A stretch of 28,514 nt of DNA from DATBDM01 sp036269915 (GTDB lineage: Bacteria > Actinomycetota > Thermoleophilia > Solirubrobacterales > Solirubrobacteraceae), in the NCBI GenBank assembly GCA_036269915.1, contig DATBDM010000314.1:1-28514 (forward strand). The letters run 5' to 3'. The notes under the pieces were generated by a model that saw only the letters and a list, made by a program, of their open reading frames with translations, was not told the DNA's origin and did no database searches. The position numbers and the translations under genes are program-made. Of this stretch, positions 6,292 to 13,466 are shown one piece after another (the stretch's first letter is position 1; the number at the start of each line of letters is the position of its first letter).

Positions 6292-7794
6292 ATGGCAAGC
6301 CTGGCGAGAAACCTCATCGACGCGGCCGAGCGGCACGGCGACCGGCCCGCGGTCAAGCTCGACGACTTCGTCCTCACCTGGGAGCAGCTCGCGGGCGCCA
6401 GCGCCCACGCCGCCGGACTGCTCGCCGAGGAGGGCGTCCAGCCCGGCGACCGCGTCGGACTGATGCTGCCGAACGTCCCCCAGTTCCCCGTCCTCTACTA
6501 CGGGATCCTGCGCGCGGGCGGCATCGTCGTCCCCATGAACGTGCTGCTCAAGGAGCGCGAGGTCGCCTACTACCTCGAGGACTCGGGCGCCAAGCTGCTG
6601 CTCGCCTGGGAGGGCATGTTCGACGCCGCGCAGGCCGGCGCCGAGAAGGCCGGGGCGAAGGCGATCAAGGTCGACTTCGAGGCGTTCGTCCAGCGCCTCG
6701 GCGCCGCGACGCCGCGCCACGAGATCGCCGACCGCGGCGGCGAGGACACCGCGGTGCTGCTCTACACCTCGGGCACCACGGGCTCGCCCAAGGGCGCCGA
6801 GCTCACGCACGACAACCTGCGCTCCAACGCCGACACGAGCGCGGCGCTCTACGACGGCGGCCCCGACGACGTGATGCTCGGCGCGCTGCCGCTGTTCCAC
6901 GCCTTCGGCCAGACCTGCGCGATGAACGTCTCCGTCGTGACCGGCGCCTGCCTGTCGCTGATCCCGCGCTTCGAGCCCGAGAAGGCGCTCGAGATCTTCG
7001 AGCGCGACAAGGTGACGATCTTCCTCGGCGTCCCGACGATGTACGGCGCGATGCTGCACGCGCCCGGCCGGGAGGACCACGACTCCTCGTCGCTGCGCGT
7101 CTGCGTGAGCGGCGGCTCGGCGATGCCCGTCGAGCTGCTCAAGGGCTTCGAGGACGCCTTCCGCTGCGCGATCCTCGAGGGCTACGGGCTCTCCGAGACC
7201 TCCCCCACCGCGTCGTTCAACCAGCTCGACCGGGCGCGCAAGCCCGGCTCGATCGGGACCCCGGTACCCGGCGTGGAGATGAAGCTCCTCGACGAGGACG
7301 GCAACGAGGTCGCGGACGGCGAGGTCGGCGAGATCGTCATCAAGGGCCCGAACGTCATGAAGGGCTACTGGAACAAGCCCGACGCGACGGAGGAGGCCAT
7401 CGTCGACGGCTGGTTCGCCTCCGGCGACCTCGCCAAGCGCGACGAGGACGGCTACTACTTCATCGTCGATCGCAAGAAGGAGCTGATCGTCCGCGGCGGC
7501 TACAACGTCTACCCGCGCGAGATCGAGGAGGTCCTCTACGAGCACCCCGCGGTGCGCGAGGCGGCCGTGATCGGCATGCCCGACGACCGGATGGGCGAGG
7601 AGATCGGCGCCGCGATCGCGCTCAAGGAGGGCGAGGACGCCTCCGAGGACGACATCAAGGCGTTCGTCAAGGAGCAGGTCGCGGGCTACAAGTACCCGCG
7701 CAAGGTCTGGTTCGTCGACGAGCTCCCGAAGGGCCCGACGGGCAAGATCCTCAAGCGCGAGATCGAGGCGCCGGCGCAGGTCTCCGGCGACTGA
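6292..7794 (+). CDS. Long-chain fatty acid--CoA ligase (FadD-type)
   Basis: A 500-residue member of the ANL adenylating superfamily. The P-loop YTSGTTGSPKG is at 158-168, the A5 motif GYGLSE at 297-302, the A7/A8 region GDLAKRDEDGYYFIVDRKK at 378-396 with the hinge after it, and the A10 lysine K485 in PTGKILKRE. It converts a carboxylic acid, ATP and CoA to acyl-CoA, AMP and pyrophosphate. The sequence pattern fits medium or long-chain fatty acids, but chain length is not readable. It is the first gene of a run that continues with a PhaE-like protein and PHA synthase, so its acyl-CoA product may feed polyhydroxyalkanoate synthesis. Confidence 0.95.
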   Translation: MASLARNLIDAAERHGDRPAVKLDDFVLTWEQLAGASAHAAGLLAEEGVQPGDRVGLMLPNVPQFPVLYYGILRAGGIVVPMNVLLKEREVAYYLEDSGAKLLLAWEGMFDAAQAGAEKAGAKAIKVDFEAFVQRLGAATPRHEIADRGGEDTAVLLYTSGTTGSPKGAELTHDNLRSNADTSAALYDGGPDDVMLGALPLFHAFGQTCAMNVSVVTGACLSLIPRFEPEKALEIFERDKVTIFLGVPTMYGAMLHAPGREDHDSSSLRVCVSGGSAMPVELLKGFEDAFRCAILEGYGLSETSPTASFNQLDRARKPGSIGTPVPGVEMKLLDEDGNEVADGEVGEIVIKGPNVMKGYWNKPDATEEAIVDGWFASGDLAKRDEDGYYFIVDRKKELIVRGGYNVYPREIEEVLYEHPAVREAAVIGMPDDRMGEEIGAAIALKEGEDASEDDIKAFVKEQVAGYKYPRKVWFVDELPKGPTGKILKREIEAPAQVSGD

Positions 7795-7801
7795 GGCCGG
7801 C

Positions 7802-8083
7802 GTGGCCGATCGCCCGCTCTGGCGCCAGGCGTTCGATGCCGCCGAGCGGGCGCTCGGCGGCCCCGCCGAGGCGGCCGTCCGCTCCGAGGCGTTCAACGAC
7901 GCGCTCGCCGCCGCCCTGCGCGGGCAGCGATGGGCGCAGCAGGAGGTCGAGCGGCGCACGCGCCGCGTGCTGCACATGGCCAACGTGCCGACCGCGACCG
8001 ACGTGCGGCTGCTCTCGCAGCAGGTCGCTTCGCTGCAGCGTGAGGTGCGCCGGCTGCGCCGGGAGCAGGAGGACGCCGGGTGA
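7802..8083 (+). CDS. Short PhaE/phasin-like coiled-coil protein
   Basis: A 93-residue protein from GTG 7802, 7 nt after the ligase stop. The N-terminal part is helical; LHMANVPTATDVRLL (57-71) followed by a basic heptad-like coiled coil (about 67-91, VASLQREVRRLRREQE) matches the tail of class III PHA synthase subunit PhaE and some phasins, where a short conserved segment precedes a coiled coil. Full PhaE is around 300 residues or more, so this is a minimal version. It overlaps the PhaC start by 4 nt (GTGA), and an AGGAGG lies upstream of that junction. The likely role is partner or activator of PhaC, inferred from context and the tail motif. Confidence 0.75.
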   Translation: MADRPLWRQAFDAAERALGGPAEAAVRSEAFNDALAAALRGQRWAQQEVERRTRRVLHMANVPTATDVRLLSQQVASLQREVRRLRREQEDAG

Positions 8084-9126
8084 TCTCGCCGGGCTCGCTC
8101 GCGCGGCGGGCGCGCGGCGCGCTCCGCTACGCCGGCGGGCGCGACGCGCCCGAGGTGGGAACGACCCCGCGCGAGCTCGTCTGGTCGCGCGACACGGCCA
8201 GGCTGTGGCGCTATCGCGGTGACGCGGTGACGAGCGGGCCGCCGGTGCTGGTCGTGCACAGCCTCGTGTCGCGCTCCTACGTGCTCGACCTCTACCGCGG
8301 CAACAGCGCGATCGCCTTCCTGCTGCGCGCCGGGCTCGACGTGCTCCTGCTCGACTGGGACGCGCCGGACGAGGCCGACGCCGAGAACACCCTCGAGACG
8401 TACGTCGACGACTACCTGCCGCGTGCGATCGCCGCCGCCTGCACGGCGACGGGCGCGCACGAGCTGACCCTGCTCGGCTACTGCCTGGGCGGCGATCTCG
8501 CCCTGCTGGCGGTCGCCCGCCATCCCGAGCTGCCGGTCCGCAACCTCGCGCTGATGGCCACCCCGGTGGACTTCTCGCACATGGGCGCGCTGTCCGCGCT
8601 CGTGCGCGCCGGGCGCCTGAACGCCGCCGACCTCGTCGACCGCAGCGGCAACGTCCCCGCCGCCTCGGTCGAGACGGCCTTCCGGCTGCTCAAGCCGACC
8701 GCGGAGGCGGCGCAGTACGCGAACCTGTGGCAGCGCCTGTGCGACGAGGAGTACGTCGCCGGCTACCAGGCGATGAACCGCTGGGTGCACGACCACGTCC
8801 CGTTCCCCGGCGCCGCGTTCGGGCAGCTCGTCGAGCAGCTGGTCCGCGACAACGCGCTGATGGCCGGGACGCTCGAGCTCGGCGGCCGCCGCGTCGACCT
8901 CGGCGCGATCCGCTGCCCGGTCCTGAGCATCGTCGCCGAGCGCGACCACATCGTCCCGCTGAAAGCGGCGGAGCCGCTGCCGCGCCTGGTCGGCGCGCAG
9001 GATGCGGGCGAGCTCCGGCTCCGCGCCGGTCACGTCGGGCTCGTCGCGGGCCGCTCGGCCGCGACCGTCACGCTCCCCGGCATCGCGGACTGGATCCGCG
9101 GGCACGGCGTCGCCGCGGCGGCGTGA
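8080..9126 (+). CDS. phaC: Class III poly(3-hydroxyalkanoate) synthase, catalytic subunit
   Basis: A 348-residue alpha/beta-hydrolase-fold synthase, the normal size of class III PhaC. The lipase-like box is GYCLGG (133-138) with nucleophile C135; the other triad residues are D289 in AERDHIVPL and H318 in AGHVGLVAG. The enzyme polymerises (R)-3-hydroxyacyl-CoA into polyester granules, releasing CoA. Class III synthases need a second subunit, which the upstream coiled-coil protein could provide. GTG 8080 overlaps the upstream stop, and its own stop overlaps the next GTG. No phaA or phaB is in the window, so monomers could come from fatty acids via the upstream ligase. Confidence 0.9.
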   Translation: MISPGSLARRARGALRYAGGRDAPEVGTTPRELVWSRDTARLWRYRGDAVTSGPPVLVVHSLVSRSYVLDLYRGNSAIAFLLRAGLDVLLLDWDAPDEADAENTLETYVDDYLPRAIAAACTATGAHELTLLGYCLGGDLALLAVARHPELPVRNLALMATPVDFSHMGALSALVRAGRLNAADLVDRSGNVPAASVETAFRLLKPTAEAAQYANLWQRLCDEEYVAGYQAMNRWVHDHVPFPGAAFGQLVEQLVRDNALMAGTLELGGRRVDLGAIRCPVLSIVAERDHIVPLKAAEPLPRLVGAQDAGELRLRAGHVGLVAGRSAATVTLPGIADWIRGHGVAAAA

Positions 9127-10202
9127 CGGACGCCGCGCGGATCGCGGAGCTCCTGCGCCGCCAGGCCGGCCGCGCGGCGCAGCGCGGGTCGCCGCTCTAC
9201 GTCGGCCTGCTCGAGCGCCTCGCCACGGATGTCGAGGCCGGCGGCCCGGCATGGGCGCTGCTGCGGTCGCGGGCGGACGAGCGCGAGGGCGACGCGCTGC
9301 CGCTGCGGCTGATGGCGGCGGTGCACCGGCTCGTCCTCGCCGGAGCCGCGCCCGCGCTCGCGCGCTGGTACCCGTCCGCGGGCGGCGCCGGGACCGCGCA
9401 GCAGGCCTGGCCGGAGTTGCGCGAGCTGCTCGCCCGCCGCGCGTCCGAGCTCGATGCGCTCCTCGACGCCCCGCTGCAGACCAACGAGCCGGGGCGCTCC
9501 GCCGCGCTGCTGGCGGGCTTTCTCATGGTCGCCCGGGAGACGCGCCTGCCCCTGTGCGTGCTCGAGGTCGGAGCCAGCGCCGGCCTGAACCTGCACTGGG
9601 ACCGCTACCGCTACGAGGCGCCGGGGTTCGCGTTCGGGCCGCCCGGCTCGCCCGTGCGCATGCGCGACGTCTACGAGGGCCCGCCTCCGGTGCCCGCCGA
9701 CGTCGAGGTCGCCTCCCGCGCGGGCTGCGACCGCCATCCGCTCGACCCCGGCCGCGAGGAGGACCGGCTGGTGCTGCGCTCGGCCGTCTGGGCCGACCAG
9801 GCCGATCGTCTCGGGCTGCTCGACGGCGCGCTCGCGGTGGCCTGCGCGCACCCGGTGACGATCGAGCGCGCCGACGCGCTGCCGTGGCTCGACGCGCGGC
9901 TCGCGGCGCCGATCGAAGCCCACGCGACCGTCGTGGTCCATTCGATCGTCATGCAGTACCTGCCCCGTCCCGACCGCGCCGCGCTGCGCGAGCGGATCGA
10001 GGCGGCGGGCGCGGCGGCGACGCCGTCCGCCCCGCTGGCCTGGCTGCGGCTTGAGCCGCCAGACCCCGCGCCGGGCGAAGACGAACCCGACCGCGGGCTC
10101 GCGGAGCTGCGCCTGACGACGTGGCCAGGGGGTCGCGAGATCCGCCTCGGCGCCGCCGGCTACCACGGCCGTCCGGTGCGGTTGGCCCTGTTGTCCGCCT
10201 GA
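9123..10202 (+). CDS. DUF2332 family protein
   Basis: A 359-residue cytosolic protein starting at GTG 9123, overlapping the PhaC stop by 4 nt. It matches the DUF2332 family: an N-terminal helical region (RAAQRGSPLYVGLLERLA), NEPGRSAALLAGF (121-133), and LEVGASAGLNLHWDRY (147-162), a glycine-rich motif reminiscent of SAM-dependent methyltransferases. The later part has SIVMQYLP and a C-terminal strand region. No reaction is established for the family. Its place at the end of the PHA operon suggests co-expression, but DUF2332 genes are common in actinobacteria without PHA genes, so a role in polymer metabolism is not implied. Confidence 0.88.
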   Translation: MTDAARIAELLRRQAGRAAQRGSPLYVGLLERLATDVEAGGPAWALLRSRADEREGDALPLRLMAAVHRLVLAGAAPALARWYPSAGGAGTAQQAWPELRELLARRASELDALLDAPLQTNEPGRSAALLAGFLMVARETRLPLCVLEVGASAGLNLHWDRYRYEAPGFAFGPPGSPVRMRDVYEGPPPVPADVEVASRAGCDRHPLDPGREEDRLVLRSAVWADQADRLGLLDGALAVACAHPVTIERADALPWLDARLAAPIEAHATVVVHSIVMQYLPRPDRAALRERIEAAGAAATPSAPLAWLRLEPPDPAPGEDEPDRGLAELRLTTWPGGREIRLGAAGYHGRPVRLALLSA

Positions 10203-10207
10203 CAACA
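10189..10207. promoter_or_regulatory. Perfect 7-bp inverted repeat (operator or hairpin)
   Basis: TGTTGTC-cgcct-GACAACA spans the stop codon of the DUF2332 gene (10200-10202), 36 bp upstream of the -10 of the MEDS/anti-sigma gene. It could be an operator for that gene or a weak hairpin at the end of the PHA operon; no T-tract follows. Confidence 0.4.
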
Positions 10208-10242
10208 CGAGCTCGGCCCACGGCGGGCGGGGCGCGCGGTCC

Positions 10243-10255
10243 TACGATGGTGTCC
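10243..10255 (+). promoter_or_regulatory. Leaderless promoter -10 for the MEDS/anti-sigma gene
   Basis: TACGAT at 10243-10248 lies 7 nt before GTG 10256. The in-frame ATG at 10247 falls inside the hexamer, so GTG 10256 is the better start. Confidence 0.5.
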
Positions 10256-11176
10256 GTGCGCCGACCACGCCTCGTCCACGAGGCGCTGTTCTACGAGGAT
10301 CTCGACGGCTACCTTGCCGGCACGACCGCCTTCCTGCGCGAGGGACTCGAACAGGGCGAGGCGACGATGGTCGCCGTGCCGGAGCCGCGTATCGAGGCGC
10401 TGCGGAGCGCGATGGGCGCCGACGCGAGCGCGGTCCGCTTCGTCGACATGGCCGAGCTCGGCTGCAACCCCGCGCGGATCATCCCGGCGGTGCGCGAGTG
10501 GGTGGAGGGCCAGGCGACCGACCGGGTGCGCTTCATCGGCGAGCCGATCTGGGCCGAGCGTCGCGCGGACGAGATCTGCGAGGCCACGCGTCACGAGGCG
10601 CTGCTCAACCTCGCCTTCGCCGGCGCGCCGGTCGCGATCCAGTGCCCGTACGACACCGGCCGGCTCGACGCCGCCGTCGTCGCCGACGCCGAGCGCACCC
10701 ATCCCGAGCTGGTGTGCGACGGGCATCGCCACGCGAGTCCGGCGTACGACGACCCGCACGCGGTCTACGCGGCATACGAGCACCCGCTGTCGGCTCCTGC
10801 CGACGACGTGCAGGAGCGCCCGGTCACCGGCGACCTCGCCGAGCTGCGCCGCTTCGTCCGCGCCCACGCCGAGCTGGCCGCCCTCGACGACGACCGCATC
10901 GCCGACCTGCTGATCGCCGCCACCGAGGCGGCGGCGAACACGCTGCTGCACGGCGGCGAGCCCGGGATCCTGCGGATCTGGCGGCAGGCCGGGGACCTCG
11001 TCTGCGAGATCGCCGACGCCGGGTGCATCGAGGACCCGCTGGTGGGTCGTCGCGTGCCCGACGCCCGCGCCGAGGGCGGCCGCGGCCTGTGGCTCATCAA
11101 CCAGCTCTGCGACCTCGTCCAGCTGCGCCCAGCCGTCGACGGGCTGACGGTCCGGCTGCACATGCACCTCTCCTGA
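10256..11176 (+). CDS. MEDS-domain anti-sigma regulatory kinase (RsbA-like)
   Basis: A 306-residue protein. Residues 6-175 form a MEDS (DcmR-type sensory) domain, starting HEALFYEDLDGYLAGTTAFL and including RFVDMAELGCNP and RVRFIGEPIW. Residues 190-306 form an HATPase of the RsbW/anti-sigma type: N box E224-A-A-A-N228 (EAAANTLLHGG), D254-A-G, and GGRGLWLINQL. Such RsbA-like proteins are thought to sense a signal through MEDS and control a partner switch or sigma factor by phosphorylation or binding. No sigma factor or STAS antagonist is adjacent, so the target is elsewhere. ATG 10247 would extend it by three residues. It is followed after 26 nt by an NTF2-like gene. Confidence 0.88.
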   Translation: MRRPRLVHEALFYEDLDGYLAGTTAFLREGLEQGEATMVAVPEPRIEALRSAMGADASAVRFVDMAELGCNPARIIPAVREWVEGQATDRVRFIGEPIWAERRADEICEATRHEALLNLAFAGAPVAIQCPYDTGRLDAAVVADAERTHPELVCDGHRHASPAYDDPHAVYAAYEHPLSAPADDVQERPVTGDLAELRRFVRAHAELAALDDDRIADLLIAATEAAANTLLHGGEPGILRIWRQAGDLVCEIADAGCIEDPLVGRRVPDARAEGGRGLWLINQLCDLVQLRPAVDGLTVRLHMHLS

Positions 11177-11189
11177 CGGCGGGATCCGT

Positions 11190-11202
11190 CACACTCGCCG
11201 GC
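11190..11202 (+). promoter_or_regulatory. Possible -10 for the NTF2-like gene
   Basis: CACACT at 11190-11195, 7 nt before GTG 11203; it differs from TANNNT only at the first base. Confidence 0.3.
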
Positions 11203-11616
11203 GTGGCGCGCCCCGAGTACTACGGCAACCCCGCCGGGCTGACGGCCGACGTCGCGATCGTCCGGCGCTGCTACGCCGCGTTCGCCGCGCGCGACCTCGA
11301 GGGTGTGCTCGAGATCGCGGCAGCCGACTGCGAGCTGCACCTCGACGGCACTGCCCGCAACGTCGCCCGCACCGGGCCCTATCGAGGCCACGACGGGGTA
11401 CGCGAGTACTTCGCCGACGTCGCGAGCGTGTGGGACGAGCTGACGCTGCACGCCGACGACATCCGCGCGGTGCCCGGCTCGGTGATCGTGATGGGCCACG
11501 TCGACGCCCGCCGGGGCGACACGCTGCTGCACCGCTCCGTGGTCTGGACGTGGAAGCTGCGCGACGGGATGGCGACCGTGATCCGGGTCGCCGACATGGG
11601 CGAGCGGACGGACTGA
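11203..11616 (+). CDS. NTF2-like (SnoaL-type) protein
   Basis: A 137-residue protein from GTG 11203. The order of elements is that of the NTF2-like fold: helix with VAIVRRCYAAFAARDLEGVLEIAAADCELHL, then a loop with GPYRGHDGVREYFADVASVWDELTLHADDI, and a sheet region VIVMGHVDARRGDTLLHRSVVWTWKLRDGMATVIRVADM. The family forms cone-shaped pockets used by isomerases, cyclases and ligand-binding proteins, and also by partner domains of regulators. No catalytic residue pattern is clear enough to choose. It is on the same strand 26 nt after the MEDS/anti-sigma gene, so the two may share control. Confidence 0.82.
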   Translation: MARPEYYGNPAGLTADVAIVRRCYAAFAARDLEGVLEIAAADCELHLDGTARNVARTGPYRGHDGVREYFADVASVWDELTLHADDIRAVPGSVIVMGHVDARRGDTLLHRSVVWTWKLRDGMATVIRVADMGERTD

Positions 11617-11695
11617 AGTTCATCCCCACGCCGGCCCGGCGATCTGGAAGAGTCGGTCGGTCAGGCTCGGACGTCGGGCCCGAGCCACGAGCGCA

Positions 11696-11707
11696 AAGGA
11701 GCGTGTC
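11696..11707 (+). promoter_or_regulatory. Strong Shine-Dalgarno before the gene at 11708
   Basis: AAAGGAG about 6 nt before ATG 11708, after a 91-bp gap. This is one of few clear ribosome-binding sites in the window and marks a gene with a real 5' leader. Confidence 0.6.
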
Positions 11708-12061
11708 ATGGCCGACCGCGTGCTGTTTCTCAGCTGGGGTTCCCCGATCGCAGGTCGCGAGGAGCGGAGCATCGGGGTGTTCAACGATGCCCTCGGCTAC
11801 TACGGGCGCCTCCAGCAGGAGGGGCGGCTCGAGGGCTTCGACGTCACGCTGTTCGGGGCCAACGCCCGCATCAACGGCTACATGGTGCTGCACGGATCCC
11901 ACGCCCAGCTCGACGCGATGATGGAGGAGGCGGAGTTCCGCGACATCCTCACCGCCGCGTCGCTGGTGGTCGCCGACCTCGACGTCGCCGAGGGCACGAC
12001 CGGCGCCGGGATCGCGCCGGACATGGAGCGCTACGAGGCCCAGATCGCGCGAGTGGGCTGA
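11708..12061 (+). CDS. Small conserved protein, YCII/dimeric alpha-beta-barrel-like
   Basis: A 117-residue cytosolic protein with a strong AAAGGAG ribosome-binding site. It has a beta-strand opening (RVLFLSWGSPIAGRE), a helix with FNDALGYYGRLQQEGRLEGF, a strand TLFGANARINGYMVLHG and a helix AQLDAMMEEAEFRDILTAASLVVADL. This order and size suggest a dimeric alpha/beta barrel similar to YCII or DUF1330-type proteins. I recall related small proteins in high-GC actinobacteria but no known reaction. The separate leader with a strong ribosome-binding site implies higher or separately regulated expression than its neighbours. Confidence 0.75.
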   Translation: MADRVLFLSWGSPIAGREERSIGVFNDALGYYGRLQQEGRLEGFDVTLFGANARINGYMVLHGSHAQLDAMMEEAEFRDILTAASLVVADLDVAEGTTGAGIAPDMERYEAQIARVG

Positions 12062-12090
12062 GCCCATGTGCGAACGCGTCCGCGGCTGGG

Positions 12091-12103
12091 TACCCCTCCA
12101 GCC
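12091..12103 (+). promoter_or_regulatory. Possible -10 for the small gene at 12104
   Basis: TACCCC at 12091-12096, 7 nt before GTG 12104; the last base is not T. It lies in the loop of a GGCTGG/CCAGCC inverted repeat (12084-12103). Confidence 0.3.
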
Positions 12104-12298
12104 GTGGACGTGGAGGCGCTGATCGAATCGATCGACGGACGGACCCAGGCCGATGGCGACCGGCTCGTCGCCGGGCTGCTCGCCCACTTCTGGCCGGGCG
12201 GCTGCGCCGATCACCACCGCCCCGGCGCCGCGGAGTGGGTCCGCCGCTGGGGCCCCGGCGCGTCGGGTCCCGCGCCGCTCGACGGCTGCCCGAACTAG
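12104..12298 (+). CDS. Small unknown protein with Cys/His-containing tail, 64 aa
   Basis: From GTG 12104 to TAG 12296-12298 the frame gives 64 residues beginning MDVEALIESIDGRTQADGDRL and ending with GGCADHHRPGAAEWVRRWG and LDGCPN. The two Cys and two His near the end could bind a metal, but the spacing matches no finger I know. An upstream GTG at 12068 would lengthen it by 12 residues; 12104 is preferred because of the hexamer 7 nt before it and because the protein-like sequence begins there. Codon use resembles the neighbours. It is not recognised and is a moderate-confidence gene. Confidence 0.5.
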   Translation: MDVEALIESIDGRTQADGDRLVAGLLAHFWPGGCADHHRPGAAEWVRRWGPGASGPAPLDGCPN

Positions 12299-12314
12299 GA
12301 CCGGCCCGCCGCCG

Positions 12315-12329
12315 TATCGTCTCGGCCTG
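12315..12329 (+). promoter_or_regulatory. Leaderless or near-leaderless promoter -10 for the histidine kinase
   Basis: TATCGT at 12315-12320, 9 nt before ATG 12330. No Shine-Dalgarno. Confidence 0.45.
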
Positions 12330-13466
12330 ATGGCCGAGCCCGTGCACCCCGCGCTGAAGGCCGTGAGCGACGCGGTGCTCGCCGTCGCGTCGCGCACATC
12401 GGTCGAGGACGTGCTCCAGCAGCTCGTGCACCGCGCACGCGAGCTGGCCGGCGCGCGCTACGCGGCGCTCGGCATCCCCGACGGCGCCGGCGGCTTCTCG
12501 CGCTTCCTCGTCTCGGGCATGAGCGACGAGCTGATCGTCTCGATGGGCCCGCTCCCGCGCACGCACGGCCTGCTCGGCGCGATGCTCGAAGGACCCGAGC
12601 CGCATCGCACCCAGGACATCCACACCGATCCCCGCTTCCGCGGGTGGTGGCCGCGGACGCACCCGGACATGCGCTCGTTCCTGGGCGTCCCGATCGTCGC
12701 TCCCGAGGGGATCATCGGGGCCTTCTACCTCACCGGTAAGGAGGGCGCGGACGCCTTCGGCGACGGCGACCTCGAGGTGATCGAGCTGCTCGCCGCCCAC
12801 GCCGCGATCGCCATCACCAACGCCCGGCTCTACGAGCGCTCGCGCGAGCTGTCGACGCTGGCCGAGCGCAACCGGCTCGCGCTCGAGCTCCACGACGTCG
12901 TCTCGCAGAAGCTGTTCGGCCTCGTGCTCACGGCCGAGTCGGCCGCGACGCTGCTCGACCGCGAGCCCGCGGCCGCGCGGGAGCAGCTGGCTCGGGTGCG
13001 GGACACCGCGCGCGAGGCGCTGGCCGAGCTGCGCTCGCTGATCTTCGAGCTGCGCCCGCCCGACCTCGACGCCGACGGGCTGGCGGGCGCGTTGCGCAAG
13101 CACGTCGAGGTCATGCGCGCCCTGCATCCGACCGCGATCGACCTCGACGTCGACGCCGCCGCGAGCACCTGCGAGACCGCGCGCGACCGCGAGGTCCTCC
13201 GGATCGCCCAGGAGGCGCTGCACAACGCACTCCGCCACGCCGGCGCGACGCACGTCGCCGTGCACCTGCACGGCCGCGACGGGACGCTCGCGCTCGAGGT
13301 GGCCGACGACGGCGCCGGCTTCGACCCCGCCGATCCCGAGGTCCGTGGCCGCCACCTCGGACTGACCTCGATGGAGGAGCGGGCCGAGCGGCTCGGCGGG
13401 CGGCTCGAGATCGCGTCGGCCCCGGGCGCGGGTGCGACGGTGCGGCTCGAGGTGGCGCGTGGCTGA
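12330..13466 (+). CDS. GAF-domain sensor histidine kinase, DosS/NarX-type
   Basis: A 378-residue soluble kinase. One GAF domain covers residues 10-170; its segment HPDMRSFLGVPI (111-122) and LYLTGK-like FYLTGKEGADAF closely follow the first GAF of mycobacterial DosS/DevS. A HisKA_3 dimerisation helix has the phospho-acceptor H188 in LALELHDVVSQKLFG, followed by an HATPase with N299 (EALHNALRHAGA) and DDGAGF (326-331). It lacks membrane helices, so it senses a cytosolic ligand. H111 aligns with the His that binds haem in DosS, so gas or redox sensing is possible. It overlaps the response regulator by 8 nt and surely phosphorylates it. Confidence 0.93.
   Translation: MAEPVHPALKAVSDAVLAVASRTSVEDVLQQLVHRARELAGARYAALGIPDGAGGFSRFLVSGMSDELIVSMGPLPRTHGLLGAMLEGPEPHRTQDIHTDPRFRGWWPRTHPDMRSFLGVPIVAPEGIIGAFYLTGKEGADAFGDGDLEVIELLAAHAAIAITNARLYERSRELSTLAERNRLALELHDVVSQKLFGLVLTAESAATLLDREPAAAREQLARVRDTAREALAELRSLIFELRPPDLDADGLAGALRKHVEVMRALHPTAIDLDVDAAASTCETARDREVLRIAQEALHNALRHAGATHVAVHLHGRDGTLALEVADDGAGFDPADPEVRGRHLGLTSMEERAERLGGRLEIASAPGAGATVRLEVARG

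Noticed and set aside
6058..9252. Very long minus-strand open frame (over 1000 codons) opposite the PHA operon
   Set aside because: It is antisense to four well-recognised genes, has Arg/Gly/Asp/Val-rich low-complexity composition, and arises because GC-rich third positions remove stops on the opposite strand.
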